DNA of 64,000 nucleotides, taken from the NCBI RefSeq assembly GCF_001400735.1, contig NZ_LJPW01000150.1, positions 39,262 through 103,261 on the forward strand, written 5' to 3'. The position numbers were made by a program, and so were the translations under genes. The stretch is from Pseudomonas caricapapayae. Lineage in GTDB: Bacteria > Pseudomonadota > Gammaproteobacteria > Pseudomonadales > Pseudomonadaceae. Below, piece after piece: positions 9,533-18,482 of the stretch. Each line of letters starts with the position of its first letter. Position 1 is the first letter of the stretch. The notes beneath the pieces are model-generated. The model ran no database searches. It worked only from the letters and a program-made list of their open reading frames with translations, and was not told the origin of the DNA.

Positions 9533-9534
9533 CC
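9508..9534 (+). repeat. Left attachment-type direct repeat (tRNA-Gly 3' end)
   Basis: A 27-bp stretch covering the T loop, acceptor 3' strand, CCA and two more C residues. It is identical to 24340-24366 in the same orientation; flanking bases differ on both sides. Such tRNA 3'-end repeats are the usual footprint of integrase-mediated insertion, so I read these as attL and attR. Confidence 0.88.
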
Positions 9535-10099
9535 CTCCAGCCCATGTCTCCGGGCCTTCCAACCGATTTCAGTACCCCTATCAGGCAATTTTTTCCTGAA
9601 GGTCAGACTCGCCAAGCACCCGCTATATGCCCGAGATTTTTGTGAACGGACAATTCTTGGTGATTTGTCCAACATCGCGCGCCTAGCACCTCAATAGCTC
9701 AAGATGGCGCGGCACCTTCCGCTTGGCTCACCCACACCTTATCACCTAGGCAATAATGCCGGATTGATAGAAACGACTAGGCAAGCCCCTTACCAGATCT
9801 GAACGAGCTTAGCCCGTCCTCCCAGCCACAGTTGAGGCCGGGGTTTAGCCCCTATGGACTGTTCGTTGTGACCCTCTCGTGGATGCAATTCATGACCTGG
9901 ATGCTCAGATCGCATTGCTGCTCAGGCCCCCATACCACTGTTGGCCGAGGTTGCGATGAAGCCATCTGAAGGAAGAAGAGCATTACGAATACACCGGTGC
10001 CTCAGTCTCTCTCAGCCTCGATTCAAACTTGGTAATCAAATGCGCGAAATCTGATAGGTCGATAGCCAAGCCATAAAATGCCAATAGACATATTGCGAT
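9533..10099. other. Left island margin, no intact gene
   Basis: About 570 bp with no convincing complete gene. On the minus strand a ~34-codon open tail ends near 10002 and may be the 3' end of a lost gene joined to the SDR breakpoint. A short plus-strand stretch near 9880-9950 (reading VDAIHDLDAQIALL in one frame) could be a transposase remnant, but this is too short to name. No integrase is seen here, although this is where one would be expected. Confidence 0.5.
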
Positions 10100-10603
10100 T
10101 TATCTATGATCCACGCCCCCTTTTGCGGTAGCAGTACCAACGATATCGCTGTATCCGACCACGCTGGAGTTAGCGGATACCATCACGATGGCTCCACTTC
10201 CGTGACTGATCATTGCCTTCGCAGCTGCCTGGGCGCAGTAGAAGTATCCACTAAGTTCAGTCGCTATGGTTTTAGCCCAGCTATCAGCTGGTGTCTCCAG
10301 CGCAGGTGCCAACTGATTGGCAGCAGCGTTACAAACGAGAATGTCCAGTTGGCCGTATTGGGAGACGCACTGTTCAACCAAAGCTGAGCACGACTTAGGA
10401 TCGGTGATATCGAAACGCGCGGCGCTGGCCACACCTCCCTTGGAGTTGATGGACTCCGCAACCTCTTTTGCCACTACCAGATCCCTTGCCGCGATCAAAA
10501 CCTTTGCACCGTTGTCTGCCATCGCTAAAGCAATAGCCCTGCCGATTCCCTTGCTACCACCAGTCACGAGCGCGACCTTCCCGGTGAGTGAGAGCGTTGT
10601 CAT
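10100..10603 (-). pseudogene. Short-chain dehydrogenase/reductase, 3' truncated
   Basis: An NAD(P)-dependent Rossmann oxidoreductase remnant of 167 aa; family members are near 250 aa. It has the cofactor motif TGGSKGIG near residue 15, LVCNAAAN near residue 89 and the catalytic-Ser strand VMVSANSS. The reading then departs just past the active-site helix: the residue four before the Lys of ATAKGGV is Thr, where the catalytic Tyr should be, and the frame stops soon after. A strong GAGGAGG ribosome site before the ATG shows it was once a real gene. It is the last member of the minus-strand island operon, 82 bases after the dddP-like gene, and is probably inactive. Confidence 0.75.
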
Positions 10604-10685
10604 AGAACCTCCTCGCTGAATAATGGGAAGTAAAGGCGTACCCCCCCTTGATTCGGAATGTCGAATCGATTTCCGAGTGAAGCGA

Positions 10686-12032
10686 TTACTTCAGAAAGCT
10701 TTCATCGAACGGATAAGACGTCAGATTTTCATACCCTGTCTCGGTGACCAGGAGCTGATTCTCAAGCTTGATACCGTCCCTGCCTCCGACGGCGCCAACA
10801 TAAGCTTCAACACAGAGCGTCATACCTGGTTCGAGATAGCCGTCATACCCCCAACTTTCCTGATCCTCCGGATAACGAATACAGGGATACTCATCGCAAA
10901 GCCCGACGCCATGAAACATGACTCCATACCGCTGATCACGAAACTCAACGGGAAGCCGATGACCTTGCTTGGTAAGCTCTGAAAATGAGACACCAGGTCT
11001 GACGAGCTCGGAATTTGACATGATGTGCTCATAGGCAATCCGATAAAGCCTTTTCTGTTCCAGGGAAGGCTCCAACCCACCGCAGATCCAACTCCTCGAA
11101 ATGTCGACACACATCCCGTAGCAGCCGATCAGATCTGTGTCGAAAGAAACCAAGTCACCATCACTAATCACCCTGGGCCCAGACTCTTGGAACCACGGAT
11201 TTGTTCTTGGCCCGGAACTGAGGATCCGGGTTTCAATCCACTCACCACCTCGGCGGATATTGCCTGCATGTAGAGCAGCCCAAACGTGATTCTCAGTGGC
11301 CCCGTGCCAGAGGCTCTGGTGCATTTCACCTACAGCCGCTTCACAAGACGCAATGGCGCAGCGCATCGCCCTTAGCTCATCAAGTCCCTTTATAACCCTG
11401 GCATGCTCCATGACTTCTTGACCGCTACAGATCTCAAGTCCCAAGTTTACTAAGGCATTGACCCCAGCAACCTCAATGCGATCAATCGCAACACGCCTAT
11501 TCAGACCACCGTGGGCCCTCACCAATTCGTCTATCTGAGCCGCGAATCGCGCTGCGTGCTCGTCAACCCGGTTGCCTGACTCGAAGTAGAAAAAGGCCGC
11601 CCCCCCACGTCTCTCATTGATTAGTGGTAGGTGGGCTGATAGGTGCGCGCAGTTATGAAAATCCCAAAGGACAACATATCCCTGCGCAGAGACGAAACAT
11701 GCCCTGGCTGGATTGTGTGCCACCCAAAGCTGCATATTGCTGGTATCGGTAGCGTAGCGGATGTTCAGTGGATCAAAGAGAAGCACGCCAGTGATGTCGC
11801 GTGCATTTAGCTGTTGCCGGATCCGTTCGAGCCGATACTCACGCATATTCGCCAAACATGGACTTTCCAGGCCGAGATCGGCCCACTCTGAGAATGCCAA
11901 GGGTGTCGGCCCAATCTCTACCCTATCGTTACTGTCCTCAGATCCATCTGGCTTGAGTGTCTGGTTAGGATCGATGCGGCGATTGTGTGGAGCTACTGAA
12001 AATGGTGAGGCCGCCATATTGTTATTCTCCAT
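10686..12032 (-). CDS. dddP: DddP-like DMSP lyase (M24 metallopeptidase fold)
   Basis: DddP is a metal-dependent enzyme of the creatinase/M24 fold that cleaves dimethylsulfoniopropionate (DMSP) to dimethyl sulfide and acrylate. This 448-aa protein has DddP length and hallmark stretches throughout: NDRVEIGPTPLAFSEWA (35-51), FDPLNIRYATDTSNMQLW (86-103), GGEWIETRILSSGPRTNPWF (262-281) and FHGVGLCDEYP (373-383). Metal ligands Asp298, Asp300, Asp310, His374, Glu409 and Glu424, plus Asp380 and Tyr369, each sit at +3 from the residues I recall for Roseobacter-clade DddP. The start could be Met6 (12017), which has GGAG upstream. It lies in an operon with betaine-type genes. DMSP lyase activity is inferred; a relative with another betaine-like substrate is the main alternative. 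Confidence 0.8.
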   Translation of the reverse strand: MENNNMAASPFSVAPHNRRIDPNQTLKPDGSEDSNDRVEIGPTPLAFSEWADLGLESPCLANMREYRLERIRQQLNARDITGVLLFDPLNIRYATDTSNMQLWVAHNPARACFVSAQGYVVLWDFHNCAHLSAHLPLINERRGGAAFFYFESGNRVDEHAARFAAQIDELVRAHGGLNRRVAIDRIEVAGVNALVNLGLEICSGQEVMEHARVIKGLDELRAMRCAIASCEAAVGEMHQSLWHGATENHVWAALHAGNIRRGGEWIETRILSSGPRTNPWFQESGPRVISDGDLVSFDTDLIGCYGMCVDISRSWICGGLEPSLEQKRLYRIAYEHIMSNSELVRPGVSFSELTKQGHRLPVEFRDQRYGVMFHGVGLCDEYPCIRYPEDQESWGYDGYLEPGMTLCVEAYVGAVGGRDGIKLENQLLVTETGYENLTSYPFDESFLK

Positions 12033-12215
12033 GAATGCTCATCGGGTCTTTACATCCAGGCGTTAGTACGTTTCCCAACTGGTCTCAGGCTCACGGAACG
12101 TCGTGAAAGTCATCGAATCCCACACATAGGTGGCATTGCTATACGAGCGTCAACCGCCCTAAGCCGCCGCTGCGTGCAACCGTCATCCATGGAGCACGCA
12201 GGGTCTGTAAGCTTC

Positions 12216-13688
12216 TTAGAATACCGACGTGTAACTGCCCAGTTCGACTTGGACGGATTTCAGCCGAGTGTATTGGGCGAGAGAAACAATCCCATTCTCT
12301 CGGCCAACCCCGGATTGCTTGTAGCCCCCTACCGGCATCTGCGCAGGTGATTCACCCCAAAAATTGATCCAGCAGATACCAGCCTCCAGTTGATGGATCA
12401 CCCGATGTGCCGTTGCAAGGTTCTCGGTCACGACGCCTGCCGCCAGCCCATATTCAGTGTCATTGGCCCGACGGATGACCTCCTCTTCGTTCTGGTAGGT
12501 GAGGATGCTCATCACAGGGCCGAAAATCTCTTCGCGCACGATGGTCATATCGTCTCGGCAATCGGTGAAAACCGTGGGCGCGACATAGGCCCCCTTGGCC
12601 AGCTTACCGGTATCCAGGCGCTCACCACCGCACAGGAGATGTGCCCCCTCAACTTTACCTTTTGCGATGTATTCCAGGACGCTTTCCATGTGCTGAAAGC
12701 TGACCATCGGGCCAAAATTCGTCTCTTCGTCTTGAGGGTCGCCAACTCGGATACGGGAAACTCGCTCAACGATCTTCTCTTCGAATGCTTCTTTCATTCC
12801 CGCTGGAATAAAAACTCGCGTGCCGTTGGTGCAGACTTGGCCAGAGCTATAGAAGTTGGCCATCATCGCAATGTCGGCAGCCTTATCCAGATCCGCATCG
12901 TCGAAGATGATCAGTGGAGACTTTCCACCCAACTCCATTGTCACCTCTTTGAGAGTGGAGGCAGAGGCGCTAGCCATCACATTTTTGCCCGTGCTTGTCC
13001 CACCCGTGAACGATACTTTCTCGATATCCGGGTGTTCCGTCAGTGCTGTTCCGATCTCCCGACCACTTCCCGTCAGGACATTGAAAACTCCTGCGGGCAA
13101 ACCTGCTTCGGTGAAGACCTCCGCCAGCTTCAGCGTGGTCAACGAGGTGACTTCACTTGGCTTGAAGATCATTGCGTTTCCAGCCGCCAGCGCTGGGGCA
13201 GACTTCCATAACGCGATCTGGATCGGGTAATTCCAGGCACCGATTCCTGCGGTAACCCCCAAAGGCTCCCGTCGCGTGTAAATGAAAGAGGACTCGCGCA
13301 GCGGAATCTGCTCACCCTCTATGGCGGCTGCCAGACCAGCGTAATACTCCAGGACATCCGCGCCGGTTACAACGTCCACGTAACGAGTCTCGGAGTAGGC
13401 CTTGCCTGTATCAAGGGTCTCTAGCATTGCAAGTTCATCATTGCGTTCCCGCAGGATGTCGACGGCGCGACGCAATACACGAGACCGCTCCATCGCCGTC
13501 ATCGCAGCCCAGATATTCTGACCCCTTTGAGCACTTTCGATCGCACGCTCTACATCAGCGGTGCCCGCACGATGGACTTTGGCGATCACTTCACCGTTGG
13601 CAGGATTGATGGCATCGAACGTCACGCCAGTGCTGGCATCAACGTACCCCCCATCGATGTAGAGCTTATGCGTTTCAACTTTAGGCAC
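12216..13688 (-). CDS. Betaine-aldehyde-type NAD(P) aldehyde dehydrogenase (BetB-like)
   Basis: A 490-aa aldehyde dehydrogenase oxidising an aldehyde to the acid. Family marks are GAWNYPIQIALWKSAPALAAGN (substrate channel), FTGGTSTGKN (cofactor loop), the general base Glu in MELGGKSP and the nucleophile Cys in SSGQVCTNGT. Length and C-terminus (YTRLKSVQVELGSYTSVF) are those of BetB, betaine aldehyde dehydrogenase. It starts at GTG 13688 behind a consensus AGGAGG. Placed between the MFS transporter and the dddP-like gene, it could finish choline oxidation or act on malonate semialdehyde or another aldehyde from the same pathway. Family call firm; substrate not resolved. Confidence 0.85.
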   Translation of the reverse strand: MPKVETHKLYIDGGYVDASTGVTFDAINPANGEVIAKVHRAGTADVERAIESAQRGQNIWAAMTAMERSRVLRRAVDILRERNDELAMLETLDTGKAYSETRYVDVVTGADVLEYYAGLAAAIEGEQIPLRESSFIYTRREPLGVTAGIGAWNYPIQIALWKSAPALAAGNAMIFKPSEVTSLTTLKLAEVFTEAGLPAGVFNVLTGSGREIGTALTEHPDIEKVSFTGGTSTGKNVMASASASTLKEVTMELGGKSPLIIFDDADLDKAADIAMMANFYSSGQVCTNGTRVFIPAGMKEAFEEKIVERVSRIRVGDPQDEETNFGPMVSFQHMESVLEYIAKGKVEGAHLLCGGERLDTGKLAKGAYVAPTVFTDCRDDMTIVREEIFGPVMSILTYQNEEEVIRRANDTEYGLAAGVVTENLATAHRVIHQLEAGICWINFWGESPAQMPVGGYKQSGVGRENGIVSLAQYTRLKSVQVELGSYTSVF

Positions 13689-13750
13689 AACTACCTCCTA
13701 CTGAATTTCAAAACTGCCATTGGCTTTACCTGCCCCACGAACCTTTCCGT

Positions 13751-15079
13751 TCAATCAAGCGCAGCGGCTTCTTGAAGGCTGAGTGAGCAAGTTTCAGGCG
13801 CGTACGCCCAGGAAACGGCTAGGCCTATCAAGGTGATAATCGCAGCTGCGTACATGGTGTTTGCTACGCCAATGCCACTGAGGGATGCAGGCACAAGGTA
13901 CGTGCCCGCAGCTGCCCCAACTCTAGAAAATGACGCTCCAACGCCCACTGCGACCGAGCGCATTTCCGTGGGGAAGATCTCATTGGGATAGACAAGGCAC
14001 AGAACCTGAGCCCCACCGATGAATAAGGCGTAGATGGAGAAAAAGAGAAGTATCAACCCGGCGGAACCGGTGTTGTAGGCACCGAGCCCTATCAGTGCGA
14101 GGCCGGAAATAAGGAAGCTGTAAATCAACATATTGCGACGCCCGACGACATTAATTAGACGCGTAGCCAATATGCAGCCCAACACAAAGAACATAGTTAT
14201 GGCGATCGAGCTGACTGACCCGAAATCACCCGTCATGTTCAAAGCTGCCAGCACTTTGGGGGCAAACGCATACACCGCGAATATCGGCACAATGGAGCAA
14301 GTCCAAAACACCACGACAAACAGCATGCGCTTGCCGTAACCGGAATGCAGGAGCGCCCTCAAAGGCAATTTCTTCTCTTCGATTTGCTCTGGCAGATTCG
14401 CCAACGAGAAGCTGTTCCCGTAGATGCGCTTGATTACGGCGTCCGCCTCAAGGGTACGGCCATTGTTCAGCAGCCAGCGCGGGGATTCGGGGGTACCCAG
14501 CCTTACAGCAAAGAGAATTGCGCCACATATCGCGCCGCTCGCGATCGCGTACCGCCAAGCGTCTTGAACCCCGCTCCGTAAAATTAATTCACCTACCTCA
14601 TACGCGACAGCTGCGCCAACAAACCACAAGATAGCGAGCGCAGCCAGTCGTGGCCCCCGGTACTGTTTAGGCATGAACTCGACCAGGAGCGCGGTGGCTA
14701 CGGGGTACTCGATCCCGACCGCGATTCCGATCAGCAACCGCAAACAGAATAGAGACAGAGCAGATTCAGCCCAGAACTGCCCCAGAGAAGCCACGACGAA
14801 GATGACCGGGCCTACGAAGAAGATAATTCGCCTACCCATCAAGTCAGTTAGCCAGCCGCCGATGAAGCCCCCGAAGAAGATGCCTATCAAAGCAGAAGCT
14901 GCGATCATGCCCTCCCAAAATCCATCTAATTGCAGGTCGGAAGTCAATTGGAGCATGACAACTCCAACGATGCTGAGAACATAGCCATCGACAAATGACC
15001 CACCTCCTGAACGAACTGTGAGAAGTTGATGAAATCTACTTATCGAAACATCTTCAATAGAAACGTGGACGCTTTTCAT
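13751..15079 (-). CDS. MFS transporter (metabolite:H+ symporter type)
   Basis: A 442-aa inner-membrane protein with about twelve hydrophobic segments, and GGWLTDLMGRR (motif A of major facilitator transporters) between segments 2 and 3. The ATG at 15079 was chosen over the longer frame to 15133 because AAGGAA precedes it at the right distance. It resembles the sugar and organic-acid porter branch. In the island operon, 62 bases before the BetB-like gene, it probably carries the pathway substrate or an acidic product. Substrate unknown. Confidence 0.8.
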   Translation of the reverse strand: MKSVHVSIEDVSISRFHQLLTVRSGGGSFVDGYVLSIVGVVMLQLTSDLQLDGFWEGMIAASALIGIFFGGFIGGWLTDLMGRRIIFFVGPVIFVVASLGQFWAESALSLFCLRLLIGIAVGIEYPVATALLVEFMPKQYRGPRLAALAILWFVGAAVAYEVGELILRSGVQDAWRYAIASGAICGAILFAVRLGTPESPRWLLNNGRTLEADAVIKRIYGNSFSLANLPEQIEEKKLPLRALLHSGYGKRMLFVVVFWTCSIVPIFAVYAFAPKVLAALNMTGDFGSVSSIAITMFFVLGCILATRLINVVGRRNMLIYSFLISGLALIGLGAYNTGSAGLILLFFSIYALFIGGAQVLCLVYPNEIFPTEMRSVAVGVGASFSRVGAAAGTYLVPASLSGIGVANTMYAAAIITLIGLAVSWAYAPETCSLSLQEAAALD

Positions 15080-15212
15080 TATTATTTCCTTGAGCGATGC
15101 CAAGCGCCTTAGCGATTGGACATCAACTGCCATAGATAGCGAAACTTCTATGGCAGCTAGCTTTTGAAAGAGGCCAGTTTAGCTACGCCTCGAACTGGGC
15201 TAAATTTGAAAT

Positions 15213-16118
15213 CTATTGCTGCTGCGTCGCCACTGTCGCACCGCCCTTAAACATCGCGGTGAATGTGTCTTTATGAGAGGCGTAGTATTCAGCAACAACT
15301 TGATCTGCAGAGGTCTCGCGGGCTTTCTTCATCATACCCTCAAGATCCTTGAGCGGGAGGGTATAATGGGAGAAGAAATTAGCGACTTGAGGAAAATCGT
15401 TCGTAAATCCCTTACGCCCGACCGCATGAATCTGCTCGGCCTTGCCATAGACTTCTTTCGGATCGTCAAGGTAGCGCAGTGACCATGTGGAGAACATCCA
15501 GTGTGGACTCCAGGCGTTGAGAAGTGCCCACTGATCGCGCTTAAGGCTTCGATCGAACTCGTTGAGCATTCCCGTTTCCGAGGATGCTACCAATTTGTAG
15601 CCTTCTAATTTGTAATCAGAAATTGCACGCGTTGCCGTCTTGTACTGGCCATTTCCTACTTCAGATGTAAGGATCTTCCCCCCTAGCTTCTCCCTGACCT
15701 CAGGCTTATTGAGATCCTCAATACTTTTGATTTCGCTCTCAGGAATATTCGTCGACACTGCGAGACCTAGACGTCCCTCATAGATCACTCCCAAGTCCTC
15801 AAGTTTATCTTGGTATTTTTCCCAAAATGGTTTGTGACTGTAGGTTAGCCAAGCCATAGGGATCATATCGACCTTGCCGGCAGCCATGGCTTGGAACTGA
15901 ATTCCGATATCAGCCATCACCAGCTTCACAGGCTGCTTCAGTTGATCTTCCAACGCCAGCTTAGCGAGCTTGGTAGTGATCTCTGCATCCGCCCAGTTCA
16001 CCCACCCTACTACCACAGGCTTGACGTCCTCCGCCTGAGCAGCAAACGCAGCCGCTGTCAAAGCCAGCCCGGCCAAGAGCGAATGATATTTCTTTGAACC
16101 GAAAAAATTCGTAATCAT
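15213..16118 (-). CDS. Periplasmic quaternary-amine-type binding protein (OpuAC/ProX family), orphan
   Basis: A 301-aa periplasmic solute receptor. Residues 1-29 form a signal peptide ending AAQA. The mature part shows the glycine betaine/choline/carnitine binding-protein pattern: VVGWVNWADAEI, QFQAMAAGKVDMIPMAWL and WALLNAWSPHWMF, with several Trp/Tyr suited to an aromatic cage for a methylated onium head group. GGAG precedes the ATG. No permease or ATPase gene accompanies it. In P. aeruginosa, lone binding proteins (CaiX, BetX) share the CbcWV core transporter (established knowledge), and this one may do the same. DMSP is a structural analogue of glycine betaine. Confidence 0.88.
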   Translation of the reverse strand: MITNFFGSKKYHSLLAGLALTAAAFAAQAEDVKPVVVGWVNWADAEITTKLAKLALEDQLKQPVKLVMADIGIQFQAMAAGKVDMIPMAWLTYSHKPFWEKYQDKLEDLGVIYEGRLGLAVSTNIPESEIKSIEDLNKPEVREKLGGKILTSEVGNGQYKTATRAISDYKLEGYKLVASSETGMLNEFDRSLKRDQWALLNAWSPHWMFSTWSLRYLDDPKEVYGKAEQIHAVGRKGFTNDFPQVANFFSHYTLPLKDLEGMMKKARETSADQVVAEYYASHKDTFTAMFKGGATVATQQQ

Positions 16119-16240
16119 CGAGCAACTCCAATTTTTGTAGTAGTAAGCATGGCAGTTTGATGATAAGACAACAGCCTCAATATTGTATTTTTTTGAGGCC
16201 GATTTATTTCGCTTCCTGCGTCATTGCCAACTCCAACGCC

Positions 16241-16513
16241 TCAAGTTAAATATTCGTAACGATTAACGATGGCTGAACTTATCTCCCAAATACCGTCGAA
16301 ACCCTTTTCGATCGTTACATGATCACCCGGCTCTATTGCTACGGGATGATCATCCTGACCGAAAATAATTGCTCTACCTGCCTGCACGATAAAATGCACA
16401 CTCTGATCGTATTGGTATTCAAATCGATCCACGTCGCCACTCTCCCAAACTTCCCATTGCTGAGAGTTAGCCTTTTCTTCATCTGTAGCTTTACGGCGGT
16501 TGATTTTTGCCAT
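16241..16513 (-). CDS. Small cupin-domain protein (DUF861/Cupin_3-like)
   Basis: A 90-aa single-domain protein: WEVWESGDVDRFEYQYDQSVHFIVQAG, a GDHV turn near residue 65, then EKGFDGIWEIS. This is the small Cupin_3 barrel pattern. It begins 29 bases after the GMC oxidoreductase stop codon, so it is co-transcribed with it. Some cupins (DddL, DddQ, DddW, DddK) are themselves DMSP lyases, but their metal motif (His-x5-Glu-x-Tyr and a late His) is not evident here, so a helper or sensing role is more likely. Function unknown. Confidence 0.65.
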   Translation of the reverse strand: MAKINRRKATDEEKANSQQWEVWESGDVDRFEYQYDQSVHFIVQAGRAIIFGQDDHPVAIEPGDHVTIEKGFDGIWEISSAIVNRYEYLT

Positions 16514-16542
16514 GTTTAGTTACTCACCAGATTAAAAAGTCT

Positions 16543-18204
16543 TTAGGCAGATGCCTTATTACTATCGATAGCAGGTATATTGCAGTGATAGGGTAAGGCC
16601 TCAGGCTGCAGCTGTTTACCCAGCAGGGTGTCACTCATCTTTTCAGCCAACATAATGGTGGCCGCATTGATATTGGCACTTGGCACTGTGGGAAAAACAG
16701 ACGCGTCAATGACGCGCAGTCCTTCAACGCCCCGAACTCGAAGCTGGCTATCTACGACTGCCATCTCGTCCTTTGAGCTACCCATTTTGCATGTGCCACA
16801 AGGGTGGTACGCACTCGCAGCATCTTCACGAATAAACTCGTCAAGTGCCTTACCAGTACGAATGTGTCGGCCAGGGGTATCCTCTCGATAGTTGTAGCGC
16901 TTGAATGCCTCCTGCTCGGAGAACTCGATACCGAGCCTCATTGCTTCACGCATCACACGCCAGTCCTCTTCAGTCGCCATGTAGTTGGGATCGATTCGAA
17001 GGGGATCTGAAACCTTTGAGCTGAGCAGACGCACGTTGCCCCGGCTGGTAGGCCGCATCGGCCCCACCCCAATCCGGTAACCATACGTGGTGCTTACAGG
17101 AATCCAGTTTTTGTCAAAAAAGACAGGAAAAAAATGAAACTGGATATCCGGATGAGGAGTAGTAGACGCACTATTGAGAAACGCCCCGACGTGGCACTGG
17201 TTGACAGAGGCCACACCTTTCCTGAGGCCAAACCACTGCATTCCCGCCCACAACATTCGGTGGTACTGCAGCTCTCGGTTCAGCGAAACCGGCTCTTTGG
17301 TCTCGATCTGGATATGGCACTCCAAGTGATCTTGAAGATTTTCTCCGACACCAGGCAGATTGATTTTTGGCGCGATGCCATGCTCTCGAAGATGGTCTGC
17401 AGGGCCAATGCCTGACAGCATCAACAACTGGGGAGAGCCGAACACACCGCTGGAGATGATGGTCTCCCGATCGGCCCGCACGTCTACAAGACGATCTTTG
17501 TAAGCAACTCTCAGCCCAGTAGCACGCTTCCCCTCGAAGGTGATCTTCTGGACTTCGCAGCCCAGCCAAATGGTCAGGTTCGGATGGGCACCCATCGAAT
17601 GGATGTAACCATATGCCGCGCTGTTGCGGATGCCATTGTGAACGCTCATTTCGAATCGAGACACGCCTTCCTGGCGATACCCATTCACGTCGTCGGTCAG
17701 AACAAATCCGGCTTGCTGCCCTGCTTCAAGAAACGCCGCGTTCAACGGGCTTAACTGCTCCTGGCGTTGGGCACGGATTGGGCCGTCATGCCCGCGATGG
17801 ATTCCATCGAGTTTGCTACTCTCAATTTTTTTGAAATAGGGCGCACACTCTGACCAGCTCCAACCTGTGGCCCCCTGAGCCTCCCACCCGTCGTAATCCA
17901 TCGGATGGCCACGCAGCCAGGTCATGCCATTGATAGAGGAAGATCCACCTAAGACCCTACCCCGAGGTTGCTGGACTTTCCGATTGTTGAGATGTTTCTG
18001 TTCTTCGGTGTAGTACCACCAGTTGTACTTCGAGGTCGGCTTGAATGCTGACCGAAGGCCAGCCGGCATCCGAATAATCCACGATTTGTCAGAGGGGCCT
18101 ACCTCTAAAAGTAATACTTTGTGACCTGCATCGGAAAGCCGACGCGCTAGCACACATCCCGCAGAGCCAGCACCTGCAATCACATAATCGAACTCGGCTT
18201 TCAT
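16543..18204 (-). CDS. GMC-family FAD oxidoreductase (choline dehydrogenase/DddA-like)
   Basis: A 553-aa flavoenzyme oxidising an alcohol. The FAD dinucleotide motif GAGSAGCVLARRL lies at residues 10-22, the GMC signature GRVLGGSSSINGMTWLRG near 80-97, and the catalytic His region AYHPCGTCKMG near 490. Overall it resembles BetA choline dehydrogenase, including ETKEPVSLNRELQ. In characterised DMSP clusters a BetA-like GMC enzyme, DddA, oxidises 3-hydroxypropionate to malonate semialdehyde (established knowledge). It is the first gene of the island operon, with GGAG before its ATG and a divergent LysR gene upstream. Choline or 3-hydroxypropionate are both credible substrates. Confidence 0.88.
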   Translation of the reverse strand: MKAEFDYVIAGAGSAGCVLARRLSDAGHKVLLLEVGPSDKSWIIRMPAGLRSAFKPTSKYNWWYYTEEQKHLNNRKVQQPRGRVLGGSSSINGMTWLRGHPMDYDGWEAQGATGWSWSECAPYFKKIESSKLDGIHRGHDGPIRAQRQEQLSPLNAAFLEAGQQAGFVLTDDVNGYRQEGVSRFEMSVHNGIRNSAAYGYIHSMGAHPNLTIWLGCEVQKITFEGKRATGLRVAYKDRLVDVRADRETIISSGVFGSPQLLMLSGIGPADHLREHGIAPKINLPGVGENLQDHLECHIQIETKEPVSLNRELQYHRMLWAGMQWFGLRKGVASVNQCHVGAFLNSASTTPHPDIQFHFFPVFFDKNWIPVSTTYGYRIGVGPMRPTSRGNVRLLSSKVSDPLRIDPNYMATEEDWRVMREAMRLGIEFSEQEAFKRYNYREDTPGRHIRTGKALDEFIREDAASAYHPCGTCKMGSSKDEMAVVDSQLRVRGVEGLRVIDASVFPTVPSANINAATIMLAEKMSDTLLGKQLQPEALPYHCNIPAIDSNKASA

Positions 18205-18482
18205 TATTTTTCTCCAACCTTTTCGCCAGGCCTATTCGCGTCACCACTGGAGAGAAAGTCTCGCCAGACAGCTGATGACGTTAATTTATCCAAGCTTTGG
18301 CCGACTGGATATTGAATAAAAAATAAGCCCAGCATAAATAAAATTTAACCCCCCTTACCCAGTCGCTCACAAGTAAATAAGAGGCGTCGGCACGATTGAC
18401 AGCGCTTGTTTTTTGCACGCAAATGTCGACTACTGCTGCATTCTCCCTCCTGTTAATCTTCTGATTTCATAAGGATGGCCTC
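18205..18482. promoter_or_regulatory. Divergent promoter region of island operon and LysR gene
   Basis: A 278-bp AT-rich intergenic stretch between the GMC oxidoreductase and the LysR-type regulator. Divergent LysR arrangements of this kind normally carry the regulator's binding site and both promoters. I did not find one unambiguous T-N11-A palindrome, so no exact operator is given. Confidence 0.5.

Noticed and set aside
9376..9675. 99-aa frame across the tRNA-Gly pair
   Set aside because: It reads through tRNA sequence; no coding signals.
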